A stretch of DNA of 64,000 bases from Crocinitomix sp. (GCA_013138735.1 WTCE01000026.1:123386-187385), one strand, 5' to 3'; counted from the first letter of the stretch, positions 25,960-35,360 are shown. The notes: generated by a model not told the origin, from the letters alone. Numbers and translations are program-made.

Positions 25960-28302
25960 TTAGAAGTAGATACGGTATTGTCCGATTGGTAAAAACCCAG
26001 TTTGGTAAGTTGTTTTCACAGTCTCTGACTCAGGGCTATATTGTGTATAAAACACATTGCGACGATTGGTAACATTTTGCATATCGATTGCCCATTCCTG
26101 TGTCACCTTTTCACCGATAGTTTTAAATGCAATTCTAAAATCAAAACGCATATATCTATCATACTGACTGCTAAAAACATTGTCAAAATCTTTCACCTCT
26201 TCTCCAGCCAAAATACTTTCTGCTAATAAAATTGGTGTATACCTGCGCCCTCCGTTCATTGTAAAGTTGCCATCAAAAGTTAATGCGGATTTCCCTCCAC
26301 CAAATCGAATTTCATAACCTGCCAACGCATTTGTTGTAAAATTTCCATTAAAGGCTGTATTGTACTTTTCACCATCACTTGGTGTATAAAACGACTCATA
26401 AACAGATGCAGTGATTAGAAAGTAAAATCCTTTGTCTAAAAATTTCTCTAAGGTTAGTTCCGCACCATAATTTTCACCCGTACCGGTCGATTCTAAATTA
26501 CTTGGGATGATTGTCAAATAATCTGCTCCAAAATTGAGAATAGAATAAGCCGAACTGACATTTTGCACAGGAATGTCAAATAAATTTTGATAATACGTTT
26601 CAAGCTTTGCAGTAATACCATATTTAAATCTGTGTTCATACCCCAGCACAAAATGATGGCTTTTACTAAAACCAAGGTTTTCATTTGGTTGTCCTACGAC
26701 CCCATCAACGGTAGTTTGCACAAAATAAAGTTCAATTGGTTGCATTTGACTATGCAAACCATAACCGAAACTTAGTTTATCTGTTTTTGTAAAATTCCAT
26801 GCTGCGCCAAAACGTGGTTCGGTTGCTAATCCTTTATTCAACGTTAAACTTTGCAAATGCAGCCCAGCGTTTAAGGTGATGTTTTCCGTCGGTCGAAATT
26901 GATATTGAGCATAAGGTTGAAATAAGAAGGTATTCCCTTTAAAATCGCGTAAATCTCTAAATAACCCTGTGCCTCGATCATACACAGAGTCGTTTAAATT
27001 CAAAAAGTATAAATCTGTATGCACACCAACTTTTATCAAATGTTTTGCGCTTAATTTTCGATTATAAAAAACATCTGTTGTTTGTTTCGAAATGGCTGAA
27101 TTACTGGCGTAGGTAGTAAAAGCATTCTCAAAATCGAAATCAACCGTATCATTCAAAACACGATTTATTGCCGTTTGTAATCCTACTGAAATGTTGACGT
27201 ATGATTTTTTGCCAATTCTTTGCCTGTGAGAGGCACCAATAACGCCTACATTCGATCGAAAGGAGGTATTGCTATAGTCAATCGCAAAAAGATCCGAACT
27301 ATCCGTCTCGGCAGCCAAAATGTTAATTGAACTTAATCCGCCAATTCCGAAAACAGTAGTTAAGCCCTTTTTTGATGGAAAATTTAATTTAAAACTTCCA
27401 TCCTGATAATTTGGAACAGCGGTGGAGCCAAAATTAATCCCAATTAACTTAAATAAGCCCAAGGTTGAATAACGATAATTGACGAGATAAGATGAACGGC
27501 GCTTTTTAGAAATTGGTCCCTCAGCCATAAACTCAGCACCATTGAACCCAATCTGAAACATAAAATCATGTTCCTCATTATTTCCTGAACGCATATTCAA
27601 ATCAAAAACGCCCGCAATTGCATTCCCATATTCAGCAGGAAAGGCGCCTGTCATAAAATCTGAGTTTGACATGACATTATTATTTAACATGCTAATAGGA
27701 CCGCCTGTGGTTCCGAACCGCGCAAAGTGATTCGGGTTTGGAATATCAATCCCCTCCATTCGAAACAAAACTCCTGAAGGTGAATTACCTCGAATTACAA
27801 TGTCATTTCTTGAATCGTCAGAGCCTTGCACGCCTGCAAAGTTTTGCGCCATTCGAGCTACGTCATTTTTGCTTCCTGCATAGCGATTAGATTCTTCAAC
27901 AGAAAAGGAACGAGCACTTACTGTAGCCATTTTATTAACTGTTTCGCCTTTTTTTGTAGCCGTCACTTCTACTTTATCAATCACATTCACCGCTTCCACC
28001 ATCCGAACGGTTAAAACAATGTCCTTTGATGTTAAGTCAATATTTTGCAATAAATAAGGTTCATAACCTAAATAGGTTATCCGAACTGATTGGCGTCCAA
28101 CCGGAACATTTTCTAATCTAAAATCACCATTAATATCTGTTACAGCTCCAATTAACGGATCACTTTCGAGTAATATTATTTTTGCTCCAATTAGTGGTTC
28201 GTATGTTTCTTTATCCGTTACGGTACCTCGAATGGTTTTTGTTATCCCCTGCCCATAGCAGATTGAGGTTAAAAAAAGAAGTAAGATGAATACGTGTTTC
28301 AT
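25960..28302 (-). CDS. TonB-dependent receptor with carboxypeptidase-regulatory-like N-terminus
   Basis: A 780-residue outer membrane receptor that should import a large substrate using TonB energy. It has a signal peptide (MKHVFILLLFLTSICYGQ), a CarboxypepD_reg-like domain (TIRGTVTDKETYEPLIGAKI ... VRITYLGYEPY, about 23-105), a plug domain (VARMAQNFAGVQGSDDSRND, then GVLFRMEGIDIPNPNHFA) and a long beta-barrel ending in an aromatic residue (GQYRIYF). No SusD partner follows, so it is not a PUL pair. The ligand cannot be told. It belongs to the group of plug-carrying barrels that includes many orphan receptors in flavobacteria. Confidence 0.9.
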   Translation of the reverse strand: MKHVFILLLFLTSICYGQGITKTIRGTVTDKETYEPLIGAKIILLESDPLIGAVTDINGDFRLENVPVGRQSVRITYLGYEPYLLQNIDLTSKDIVLTVRMVEAVNVIDKVEVTATKKGETVNKMATVSARSFSVEESNRYAGSKNDVARMAQNFAGVQGSDDSRNDIVIRGNSPSGVLFRMEGIDIPNPNHFARFGTTGGPISMLNNNVMSNSDFMTGAFPAEYGNAIAGVFDLNMRSGNNEEHDFMFQIGFNGAEFMAEGPISKKRRSSYLVNYRYSTLGLFKLIGINFGSTAVPNYQDGSFKLNFPSKKGLTTVFGIGGLSSINILAAETDSSDLFAIDYSNTSFRSNVGVIGASHRQRIGKKSYVNISVGLQTAINRVLNDTVDFDFENAFTTYASNSAISKQTTDVFYNRKLSAKHLIKVGVHTDLYFLNLNDSVYDRGTGLFRDLRDFKGNTFLFQPYAQYQFRPTENITLNAGLHLQSLTLNKGLATEPRFGAAWNFTKTDKLSFGYGLHSQMQPIELYFVQTTVDGVVGQPNENLGFSKSHHFVLGYEHRFKYGITAKLETYYQNLFDIPVQNVSSAYSILNFGADYLTIIPSNLESTGTGENYGAELTLEKFLDKGFYFLITASVYESFYTPSDGEKYNTAFNGNFTTNALAGYEIRFGGGKSALTFDGNFTMNGGRRYTPILLAESILAGEEVKDFDNVFSSQYDRYMRFDFRIAFKTIGEKVTQEWAIDMQNVTNRRNVFYTQYSPESETVKTTYQTGFLPIGQYRIYF

Positions 28303-28669
28303 TTGGATAATGATTTATAAGCATAAAAGTAATAGGAGAAATCCATTTTGTCTGTTTTTTTTAACTGAATTGTAGGATTAACATGATGAAATGACAATTT
28401 AGATCCTACCCAACCAAGAAAAATTGTCAGTCGATCAGCAAACTTTAATAGTATCGGCCTAAATTTTGGTATTAAATTCACTTTCTAGTTCGCCGACTTC
28501 AATAATTTAAGGCTTCAACTGCTTGAATCAAAAGTGATTCTCATCTAAACGTGCTTTATTGTCTATTATGCACCTTCTTATTCCCAGAATTTTATATTTT
28601 TGTTTAATTCGTAAGGAAGCAAAAACGGGATTTTACAAAAGAGTTTTTGCGGAGCTTCAGATTTTTCAA
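28303..28669. other. Divergent upstream region of the TonB receptor and gpsA
   Basis: A 367-nt gap, after moving the gpsA start to 28670. It holds a TATTTTTG element at 28595-28602, a good -7 box for gpsA without a clear TTTG box upstream. I see no gene or strong repeat in the rest. Confidence 0.5.
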
Positions 28670-29671
28670 ATGGTAAACGGAGAGCATAAAATAGCGGTGA
28701 TAGGTGGAGGAAGTTGGGCGACAGCTTTGGTCAAAATATTGACAAGTCAAAAACACGTTATTAATTGGTGGATGAACAACGAGTCATCCGCGGCGCATAT
28801 TATTAAATACCGCCATAACCCAAAATATTTACAATCAGTTCAATTTGACTTGGAACGCATCAATGTCAGCAACGATTTGGTGGAAATTATAGAACCATCA
28901 ACAATTATTATCATTGCTACGCCATCTGCTTTTTTGTACGGTTTATTTGAAAAATTTCCGAAAGAAATATTGAAGGGTAAATTTGTCTTTTCTGCAGTGA
29001 AGGGGATTGTTCCAGAATTAAATGAGATTCCAGGCGAATTTTACCATTCGCAGTTGGGTGTGCCTTATGATAATATTGGTATTATTTGTGGCCCTTGTCA
29101 TGCAGAAGAAGTTGCATTGGAGCGTTTATCCTATTTGACCATTGCTTCGGAGGATGAAGATATGGCAGAATATGTTGCCGGCCGTTTACAATCGCGTTAT
29201 ATCAAGACTACCGTTTCTGACGACATTTTCGGAACTGAATACTCGGCTGTATTAAAGAACGTTTACGCTATTGCGAGTGGAATATGTGCAGGATTAGGTT
29301 ATGGTGATAATTATCAATCGGTATTAATTTCAAATGCCATTCAAGAAATTGAAAATTTCATTGATGAAGTGCATCCTATTCACCGTGACGTAAATTCGTC
29401 TGCTTATTTAGGTGATTTATTGGTTACGGCTTATTCAAAATTTTCAAGAAACAGAACATTTGGCTATATGATTGGCAAAGGTTATTCGGTAAAGACCGCC
29501 CAACTAGAAATGGATATGATTGCCGAAGGTTATTATGCTACCAAGTGTTTAGTAGAGATCAATAAAGAATACGGTGTTGAAATGCCAATTTTAGAAGCGG
29601 TTAATAATATTATTTACGAACGCATTTCTCCTGTAATTGAAATTAGAATTTTGAGTGATAAGCTGAGTTAA
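28670..29671 (+). CDS. gpsA: NAD(P)H-dependent glycerol-3-phosphate dehydrogenase
   Basis: Reduces dihydroxyacetone phosphate to sn-glycerol 3-phosphate for phospholipid synthesis in the cytoplasm. The frame is open upstream to a TTG at 28559, but the family homology begins at MVNGEHKIAVIGGGSWATAL, so I place the start at the ATG 28670, downstream of a TATTTTTG promoter box. It has the Rossmann GGGSWA, TPSAF, KGIVPELNEIPGEF and GPCHAEE motifs, then the catalytic-domain EYSAVLKNVYAIASGICAGL with the conserved Lys, and GDLLVTAYSKFSRNRTFG. The length of 333 aa is normal. Confidence 0.93.
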   Translation: MVNGEHKIAVIGGGSWATALVKILTSQKHVINWWMNNESSAAHIIKYRHNPKYLQSVQFDLERINVSNDLVEIIEPSTIIIIATPSAFLYGLFEKFPKEILKGKFVFSAVKGIVPELNEIPGEFYHSQLGVPYDNIGIICGPCHAEEVALERLSYLTIASEDEDMAEYVAGRLQSRYIKTTVSDDIFGTEYSAVLKNVYAIASGICAGLGYGDNYQSVLISNAIQEIENFIDEVHPIHRDVNSSAYLGDLLVTAYSKFSRNRTFGYMIGKGYSVKTAQLEMDMIAEGYYATKCLVEINKEYGVEMPILEAVNNIIYERISPVIEIRILSDKLS

Positions 29672-29713
29672 TTCCTGCAAGTCACGCATTCAAGTCATCA
29701 CTTCTTTCAGGCT

Positions 29714-30281
29714 CTATTCTCCATCTAATAATTCATGCATTTTGTCAAAATCAAACCCTCCTAAATCTCCTGAAAAATCAGATTCCATTTGAATCCAGTT
29801 TTTGTATACACCACTTGCTGTAGAGGAAGTTTCTATTGTTTCTGGCGGTTCATTATCAAAAAAGTACTCGATTGATGTGCTCTCAAAGTGCATCACCTCA
29901 CCTACCCCAATGAGTTTGTTATTTGCCAAAGCAAAACCGTAGATAACCTGTTCCACAACAACACCTTCATCAGCATCATTAATTATATCGCATTCGGCAA
30001 GGACACCCGTAAGCTTAATTTCTGTTCCATTATTGCAGGTAAAAGACCCGTCTCCTAGCAAAGCATATCTCGTGAATTCTTTATCTCCGTCAACCACATA
30101 AACATTAGTTGGCATAACGAACATTACAGCAAACAAAATAAATGAAAGAAAGAAAGAAACCAATCGTTCCTCCAGCTACCATCTTTTTCTTCATTTTTTT
30201 CCAAAGAAATGCCAATCCAAAAATTAATACCAAACATGCAACAATTGCAAGTGTAATCCAAAGGGTGTAATTAACTAACAT
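29714..30281 (-). pseudogene. Small membrane protein split by a frameshift at a GAAA tetranucleotide repeat
   Basis: The ATG at 30281 opens MLVNYTLWITLAIVACLVLI, a transmembrane helix, then a Lys-rich turn (WKKMKKKM) and VAGGTIGFFLSF, where four TTTC units (coding strand) shift the frame to a stop after about 58 codons. With three or six units the frame continues ILFAVMFVMPTNVYVVDGDKE and runs to 29714, giving about 187 residues with two N-terminal membrane helices and an acidic soluble domain (LTGVLAECDIINDADEG ... MHELLDGE). The downstream part is fully open for 149 codons. I do not recognise a family. The sequence fits a contingency gene in the OFF state, a recent mutation, or an assembly error. 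Confidence 0.6.
30144..30159 (-). repeat. Tetranucleotide repeat (GAAA)4 / (TTTC)4
   Basis: Four perfect units at the exact point where the frame of the 29714-30281 gene breaks. Loss of one unit or gain of two restores the frame. Confidence 0.85.
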
Positions 30282-30388
30282 AGGTTAATCTGTTTTATAT
30301 TTATCTCAAAATAAGCGAAATAATAATTAGTAACAAAATGAACTAATGATTATTAATTGCTTGATAGAAAATTTATGCAATCTAGCTC

Positions 30389-30405
30389 CATACTATTATA
30401 GTATG
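30389..30405. repeat. CATACTA-TTA-TAGTATG palindrome
   Basis: 7-bp arms around a 3-nt spacer, about 110 nt upstream of the frameshifted membrane protein gene. It could be an operator; there is no further evidence. Confidence 0.45.
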
Positions 30406-30411
30406 CGAAAT

Positions 30412-30442
30412 AAAAAAAGCACTGACGATAAATGTCAATGCT
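30412..30442 (-). terminator. Terminator after the thioredoxin-like gene
   Basis: AGCACTGAC (30418-30426) pairs with GTCAATGCT (30434-30442), and on the minus strand a run of seven T follows. It lies about 40 nt after the stop of the gene at 30482. The loop-side core TGACATTTATCGTCA recurs in the terminator at 46574. Confidence 0.8.
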
Positions 30443-30481
30443 TTCAATTTAATAGTCCTCTAATTGAAGATAGAGTAATTA

Positions 30482-30982
30482 CTATTTAGGCATTGCTGCC
30501 AATAGCTTATTCGCTTCAGATAAGAATTTAATTTCTTCTTTTCCTTTTTCAGCTCCTCTTGGATAACCTAATTTACCCACACGGGTTAAGTTAAATCCGC
30601 CAGCATCAGTTTTTTTAGAATTAAATAACCAAACTGTTGGATATCCGCTAACACCTAAAGCGCGCTGTAAATTCTGATTTTGTTGTTTCAATTCTGGTGA
30701 TTGTGGCGTTCTTTTTGGGAAATCTAGTTCTAATAACACGACTTTTTCATTGGCCCAATCAATAAATGCTTGTTTTGCAAACACTTCTTTTTGCAGCTTA
30801 ATACACCAACCGCACCAGTCGCTTCCAGTGAAAAACCCAAAAATAGGTTTATTAGTTTTTTCGGCTTCACTGTGTGCTTTGTCTAAATCAGTATACCATT
30901 TTAAACCTGCAACCTCATCTGTTGTTGCTGCTTGTGCTGTGCCCATTGTTGCCAAAAAGGCGATAAAAAAAATAAATTTCAT
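30482..30982 (-). CDS. Exported thioredoxin-fold protein
   Basis: A 166-residue protein with signal peptide MKFIFFIAFLATMGTAQA. The ATG at 30982 is preferred over a 16-residue extension that lacks signal character. The thioredoxin fold carries the redox pair C57-G-W-C60 in TGSDWCGWCIKLQKEVF and the cis-Pro loop GVSGYPTVWLFNS. The active-site surroundings (GSDWCGWCIKL) are typical of periplasmic DUF255/thioredoxin-like proteins in Bacteroidota. It probably reduces or isomerises disulfides in the periplasm; substrate unknown. A terminator follows. Confidence 0.85.
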   Translation of the reverse strand: MKFIFFIAFLATMGTAQAATTDEVAGLKWYTDLDKAHSEAEKTNKPIFGFFTGSDWCGWCIKLQKEVFAKQAFIDWANEKVVLLELDFPKRTPQSPELKQQNQNLQRALGVSGYPTVWLFNSKKTDAGGFNLTRVGKLGYPRGAEKGKEEIKFLSEANKLLAAMPK

Positions 30983-31139
30983 ATATTTTTGCTTTGTAAT
31001 AAAGTATTTAATTTTGTCTTGAGTTGGCAAAAATTAAACCAACTCCATAAAGAAACGAAAAAAAGATCCGAAAGGATGTTAATCTTTTGTTAAAACCACA
31101 ATTGTGTCTCAGACAAGCATCAAATAGGCTTCCAAGAAT

Positions 31140-31175
31140 AGATTCGTCACTTCGAGTAGCTCAGCGTATCGAAAA
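31140..31175. repeat. Dispersed intergenic repeat (CTTCGAGTAGCTCAGCGTATCG)
   Basis: A sequence of the CACTTCGAGTAGCTCAGCG type common between genes in Bacteroidota. It may be a distant relative of the TCGAGAGCCTC hairpins, but here the flanks do not pair as cleanly. Confidence 0.4.
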
Positions 31176-31184
31176 GCCTAAATT

Positions 31185-31832
31185 TTAATGATCAGCTGGA
31201 GCCTTTAAGCCAGCTTTTATTGCAACAGGCAATGTGTTTTCTTTTGGTGGAACAGTGCAATTATAGCCGCTTGTATAGGCACAATAAGGATTATACGCCA
31301 AGTTGAAATTTAACGTTATCGTATTCGCACTCGGAATTTCAATATCTAAATACCGTCCACCACCGTAAGAACTTGACCCACTTGTGACATCTCTAAAAGG
31401 CAATAATAAGTAGTTCTTATATTCTTCGACTTCTCGTAAACGCATGCTTTGAAAGGCAATTAATTCACATTCAACACCTGCAATTTTAAACGTTAAGGTG
31501 GCATATGGTCGGTAATATTTGACATTACCAGAAGAACTCATTAACTCAACCGTATCTTCTTCTACAATTTTATTGAACTTTGCTTCAACAACATAACTTA
31601 GATCAACAGTATAGAAATTGTGTCCCTTGAAGTTACGGCGTTCTTTTCTTGTGAGAGGAGATGTTTTTTTATTGAAATAGTGTTCATCTTGTTCGGCTTG
31701 AAATTCCTCAATCGACTTGTAAAGTTCTGTGTCACCAGCGGCTTGCCGCTGACCAAAACTATTAAAAGCAAAAAGCACAGCTAAGGTGAAAAGAAGTCCT
31801 TTAAAACTTTCCAATTTGCCTAAAACAGTCAT
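31185..31832 (-). CDS. DUF1684 domain protein, exported
   Basis: A 215-residue protein with a hydrophobic leader (GLLFTLAVLFAFNSFG). The DUF1684 features are clear: LTRKERRNFKGHNFY, YATLTFKIAGVECELIAFQS, LPFRDVTSGSSSYGGGRYLD and AYNPYCAYTSGYNCTVPP followed by ENTLPVAIKAGLK. The family is widespread in Bacteroidota and its function is not known. It lies 8 nt after the coiled-coil protein gene on the same strand and may share its transcript. Confidence 0.88.
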   Translation of the reverse strand: MTVLGKLESFKGLLFTLAVLFAFNSFGQRQAAGDTELYKSIEEFQAEQDEHYFNKKTSPLTRKERRNFKGHNFYTVDLSYVVEAKFNKIVEEDTVELMSSSGNVKYYRPYATLTFKIAGVECELIAFQSMRLREVEEYKNYLLLPFRDVTSGSSSYGGGRYLDIEIPSANTITLNFNLAYNPYCAYTSGYNCTVPPKENTLPVAIKAGLKAPADH

Positions 31833-31840
31833 ATAGTTAC

Positions 31841-32869
31841 TTATTTAAGAACGAAACTATCTGATCCGATTTTTACGCCTTCACAATAAATTTCCGTGAT
31901 GTAGTTTCCTTCGTCCAACTCTGTTGCTAGCTCATGGAAAATACACAAGTCAACCGCCTTGTTTTGATAGTTCACCGTCTTCTTATCAGAATAAAGTAAG
32001 GATTGTCCCCCTTCATTTGTAAGCGTATTTGCATTGCTTGAGTTGAGTACAGAACCACCTGGAGTTATGACACGCATATACACCGTTTTATTACCAGCAG
32101 TTGCAATTGAATTTTCACCTAAGGTAAAACAAGATCTAATGTGTGTACATCTTGAAGCGCGTTCTGTTTCTTTATATGAACCTGAACCTTTTTCCTTAAT
32201 CCCTTCACTTGCAAATCCGAATGCCGTTAATTTAGAGCCTTTATTTACTTTATCAGATAATTCTGAAGCTTCTGTTTGGAAATTATCACGCGATTCAGTC
32301 ATATTATCTAAATCAAGCATAGTAGCACTTAAATTTTCTGTTAAAATACCATTCGCCGTATTCAATGAATCAATTGTTCGGATGTAATCTTTCATAATTG
32401 AACGTAACGTTTCCGTTTCTTTTTCCAATTTATAAACTTTACTCATATAATGTTGCTTGTCACCTTTAGCATCATCTAATTCAAGAATTAAAGTTTCAAT
32501 TTTCAGTTTTTGCGCTGCAATGCTGTCGTTCATTTCATTGTTGTCTGACCCCATTTTATCATACATAGTTAACATGTTCTGCAAATTTTGCTTCACGTCA
32601 TTCCCCATGTCCAATCCTTGGTCATACATCATTTCATTTAATGAAACCATTTCATTTTCCAATTCAATTTTCTCATTACCACATTGGTTAATCTCCGTAT
32701 TCTTTTCAGTCAATAAATAACCCATATACCCTCCGCCTAAAAGCAAAAGAATAATGATAATAATATAGATTCCATCTCGTTTTTTACCTCCACCATCATT
32801 TGCCGGCTTAACTGGCTTTTTATCTCTTGCTGATGTGTCAATAACTGTTTTTCCTTCTTCTTCGCTCAT
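31841..32869 (-). CDS. Membrane-anchored coiled-coil protein, unknown
   Basis: A 342-residue protein with a basic cytoplasmic start, one transmembrane helix (GIYIIIIILLLLGGGYMGYLL, about residues 33-53), a long coiled coil (about 55-215, e.g. KLEKETETLRSIMKDYIRTI) and a C-terminal all-beta-like domain of about 120 residues (TVYMRVITPGGSVLNSS ... LDEGNYITEIYCEGVKIGS). The topology places the coil and end domain in the periplasm. It follows mlaF by 11 nt in the position where an MCE/MlaD protein could be expected, but it has no MCE motif. I know similar Bacteroidota proteins only as hypothetical. Confidence 0.75.
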   Translation of the reverse strand: MSEEEGKTVIDTSARDKKPVKPANDGGGKKRDGIYIIIIILLLLGGGYMGYLLTEKNTEINQCGNEKIELENEMVSLNEMMYDQGLDMGNDVKQNLQNMLTMYDKMGSDNNEMNDSIAAQKLKIETLILELDDAKGDKQHYMSKVYKLEKETETLRSIMKDYIRTIDSLNTANGILTENLSATMLDLDNMTESRDNFQTEASELSDKVNKGSKLTAFGFASEGIKEKGSGSYKETERASRCTHIRSCFTLGENSIATAGNKTVYMRVITPGGSVLNSSNANTLTNEGGQSLLYSDKKTVNYQNKAVDLCIFHELATELDEGNYITEIYCEGVKIGSDSFVLK

Positions 32870-32880
32870 AATATTCAGTT

Positions 32881-33645
32881 TTAACCGCTAATTAATTTCT
32901 CTCTTAAATTCTTCATGAATGATGATGCATAAACGAATTCTACCACCTCATTATTGTCTGTTCTAATAATTCCTTTATTGTCTCCCTCCCACCATTTTCT
33001 ACCTTGATTGATAAAAATAACATGATCACCAATTTCCATTACTGAGTTCATATCGTGGGTAATAACAACCGTTGTCATATTATATTCATACGTAATTTCC
33101 TTAATCAAGTTATCAATTAAGATAGATGTTTTAGGATCTAATCCTGAATTTGGCTCATCACAAAATAAATATTTTGGATTCATTGCAATGGCACGAGCAA
33201 TAGCGATTCGTTTTTGCATGCCTCCACTACATTCAGCTGGTAATAATTCATTTTTATTAATAATGTCAACCCGATTCAAACAAAAATTTGCCCGTTCGCG
33301 CATTTCTTCTACAGACATGTCAGTGAACATTTTTAACGGAAATATCACGTTTTCTTCTACAGTTAAAGAATCAAAAAGCGCGCTGCCTTGGAAAAGCATC
33401 CCGATTTCTTTTCTGATTTCAATTCGTTCTTTCCGATCCATGGCAGTAAAATCTCTACCGTCATACAATACAGCTCCACCTTCATCTACCTCATGAAGTC
33501 CAACAATACATTTGGTTAAAACTGATTTACCCGATCCAGACGCACCAATAATTAAATTGACCTGACCTTCTGTAAATGTGGCATCAACGTTAAATAGAAT
33601 TTGCGTGTCTCCAAATGATTTTGATATGTTTTTAACCTCAATCAC
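32881..33645 (-). CDS. mlaF: MlaF-like ABC transporter ATPase
   Basis: The ATPase of a lipid ABC transporter of the Mla/Ttg2 type that moves phospholipids between inner and outer membrane. A 254-residue protein starting at GTG. Walker A is GASGSGKS (34-41), the signature is CSGGMQKRIAIARA and Walker B is YLFCDEPNSGLDP, followed by THDMNSVMEIGDHVIF. The GTG overlaps the last base of the mlaE stop, so translation is coupled. No MCE substrate-binding gene follows. Confidence 0.9.
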   Translation of the reverse strand: MIEVKNISKSFGDTQILFNVDATFTEGQVNLIIGASGSGKSVLTKCIVGLHEVDEGGAVLYDGRDFTAMDRKERIEIRKEIGMLFQGSALFDSLTVEENVIFPLKMFTDMSVEEMRERANFCLNRVDIINKNELLPAECSGGMQKRIAIARAIAMNPKYLFCDEPNSGLDPKTSILIDNLIKEITYEYNMTTVVITHDMNSVMEIGDHVIFINQGRKWWEGDNKGIIRTDNNEVVEFVYASSFMKNLREKLISG

Positions 33646-34391
33646 TAAACGAGTATTAATTGTGTTAAAATATAGTTTGCAACCAAAATTGCAACCGAAG
33701 AAGCTACAACCGCTGACGTACTTGAGCGGCCTACCTCCAATGATCCACCTTTGGTATAATAACCAAAATAGCCTGGGATTGAGGTAATCAAAAATCCGAA
33801 AATCATTGTTTTACACAGCGCATAATACAAGTAAAATTGATCTTCATACCAAAACGCTTTAATACCAATCATATAGGTTTCAGTTGAATATAATCCAGAT
33901 TGAATTCCTGCAATCCATCCACCAAAAAGACAAAGTGCCATGGAAATTACAACTACAAATGGTAAGAATAAAGTTGTTGCTAAAATTTTCGGAAACATTA
34001 AATAACCAATGGAGTTAACACCCATTATTTCAAGGGCATCAATTTGTTCAGTAACGCGCATTGTACCTACCTCTGAAGCGATATTCGATCCGATTTTACC
34101 CGCTAAAATTAGTGAGATAATGGTTGGTGAAAATTCTAGAATGGTGGACGATCTTGTTATGTATCCAATGGTATATTCAGGTAATAATGGGGAGCCCATA
34201 TTGGCCGCCGTTTGCAGTGAAATTACGCCTCCCATAAATATGGACAAGAATGCCACCAATGGAATGGAGTTAATCACAATTGAATCTACTTCCGAAAAAA
34301 ACATTTTCCGGAAAACCTTTCCTTTTTCTGGACGTGAAAAGACAGCTTTCAACATCACAAAATAACGTCCTATATGTTCGAATAGATTCAT
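33645..34391 (-). CDS. mlaE: MlaE-like ABC transporter permease
   Basis: Permease (248 aa) of the same lipid transporter. It shows the MlaE/YrbE pattern: IPLVAFLSIFMGGVISLQTA, then LEFSPTIISLILAGKIGSNI and ASEVGTMRVTEQIDALEIMG, followed by about four membrane helices and SIPGYFGYYTKGGSLEVGR. First gene of the mlaEF pair. The divergent gap to the DUF2797 gene is 159 nt and probably holds both promoters. Confidence 0.92.
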   Translation of the reverse strand: MNLFEHIGRYFVMLKAVFSRPEKGKVFRKMFFSEVDSIVINSIPLVAFLSIFMGGVISLQTAANMGSPLLPEYTIGYITRSSTILEFSPTIISLILAGKIGSNIASEVGTMRVTEQIDALEIMGVNSIGYLMFPKILATTLFLPFVVVISMALCLFGGWIAGIQSGLYSTETYMIGIKAFWYEDQFYLYYALCKTMIFGFLITSIPGYFGYYTKGGSLEVGRSSTSAVVASSVAILVANYILTQLILV

Positions 34392-34550
34392 TTAAGCTGC
34401 TAAAATAATTAATATTTTGCTCATAGCCTTGCATCTACGGCAACGATTACGAATTAAAAAAACGCCTTTATAAAAACCCATAATTTTCCTACCTTCGTAT
34501 CTGTTTTTAGATCGAGCGAAATAATCAAAATATAGCAATAGAAAGTCCAT

Positions 34551-35330
34551 ATGTTTTTAAACAAAATGAAGGTAGAATTAGGTGATACGGTTCAATATAG
34601 CCTTGTATCCGAAACTGAAAAAATTCTAATGAATGATTTGATCGGAAAACCGATTAAGTTAACTTTTGATGGTGTTACCAAATGTTCATCTTGCGCAAAA
34701 TTGAAAAAGTTATTCGCGCAAGGTTTTTGCTATGATTGTTTTATGAATTCGCCCGCATCTAGCCCTTGCATCATTAATCCGGAACTTTGCGAAGGCCATC
34801 TTGGAAAAGGAAGAGATGTACAATGGGAACAAGATCATCACGTCCAGCCCCATTTTGTTTACTTGGCTGTTGCTTCTGGCTTAAAAGTGGGCGTAACAAG
34901 AAGTACACAAATACCAACAAGGTGGATTGACCAAGGTGCAACATTTGCTATTCGCGTAGCAGAAACGCCGCACCGTAAATTAGCAGGTGATATAGAGGTG
35001 GCATTAAAAAGTCATTTCTCGGATAAAACCAATTGGAGGCGTATGCTAAAAAATGAGATTGGAGATTTTGATTTAGAAGAGGAAAAATGGCAAATTGAAG
35101 AATTATTGCCTGCAGACTTGGCTGCATATATGACAGAAGATGATGAAATCATTGAAATTAATTATCCTGTTCTTAAATTTCCAGAAAAAGTAAAAAGTAT
35201 TGGTTTTGATAAAATGCCTGTTATTGAGGGTCTGCTCAATGGAATTAAAGGACAATATTTATTGCTTGACGGTGATCGTGTGTTAAATATCAGAAAACAC
35301 ACGGGTTATAATGTAGAAATCACTTATTAA
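34551..35330 (+). CDS. DUF2797 domain protein
   Basis: A 259-residue cytoplasmic protein of the DUF2797 family. It has a zinc-ribbon-like Cys set (CSSCAKLKKLFAQGFCYDCF, then Cys in PCIINPELCEGHLG), followed by the family core WEQDHHVQPHFVYLAVASGL, KVGVTRSTQIPTRWIDQG and RVAETPHRKLAGDIEVALK, which resembles a GIY-YIG-like layout. Function is not established for the family. Its last 20 codons are found again as a fossil at 36468-36542, so its 3' end was part of a duplication. Confidence 0.85.
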   Translation: MFLNKMKVELGDTVQYSLVSETEKILMNDLIGKPIKLTFDGVTKCSSCAKLKKLFAQGFCYDCFMNSPASSPCIINPELCEGHLGKGRDVQWEQDHHVQPHFVYLAVASGLKVGVTRSTQIPTRWIDQGATFAIRVAETPHRKLAGDIEVALKSHFSDKTNWRRMLKNEIGDFDLEEEKWQIEELLPADLAAYMTEDDEIIEINYPVLKFPEKVKSIGFDKMPVIEGLLNGIKGQYLLLDGDRVLNIRKHTGYNVEITY

Positions 35331-35360
35331 TTGCCTTATTTTCATATCTTTAATTAGCTT

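Noticed and set aside
25960..28302. SusC of a polysaccharide utilisation locus
   Set aside because: No SusD gene or glycoside hydrolase nearby, and the protein is shorter than typical SusC.
28559..28669. N-terminal extension of GpsA
   Set aside because: Starts at TTG, lacks family homology and overlaps the promoter box at 28595.
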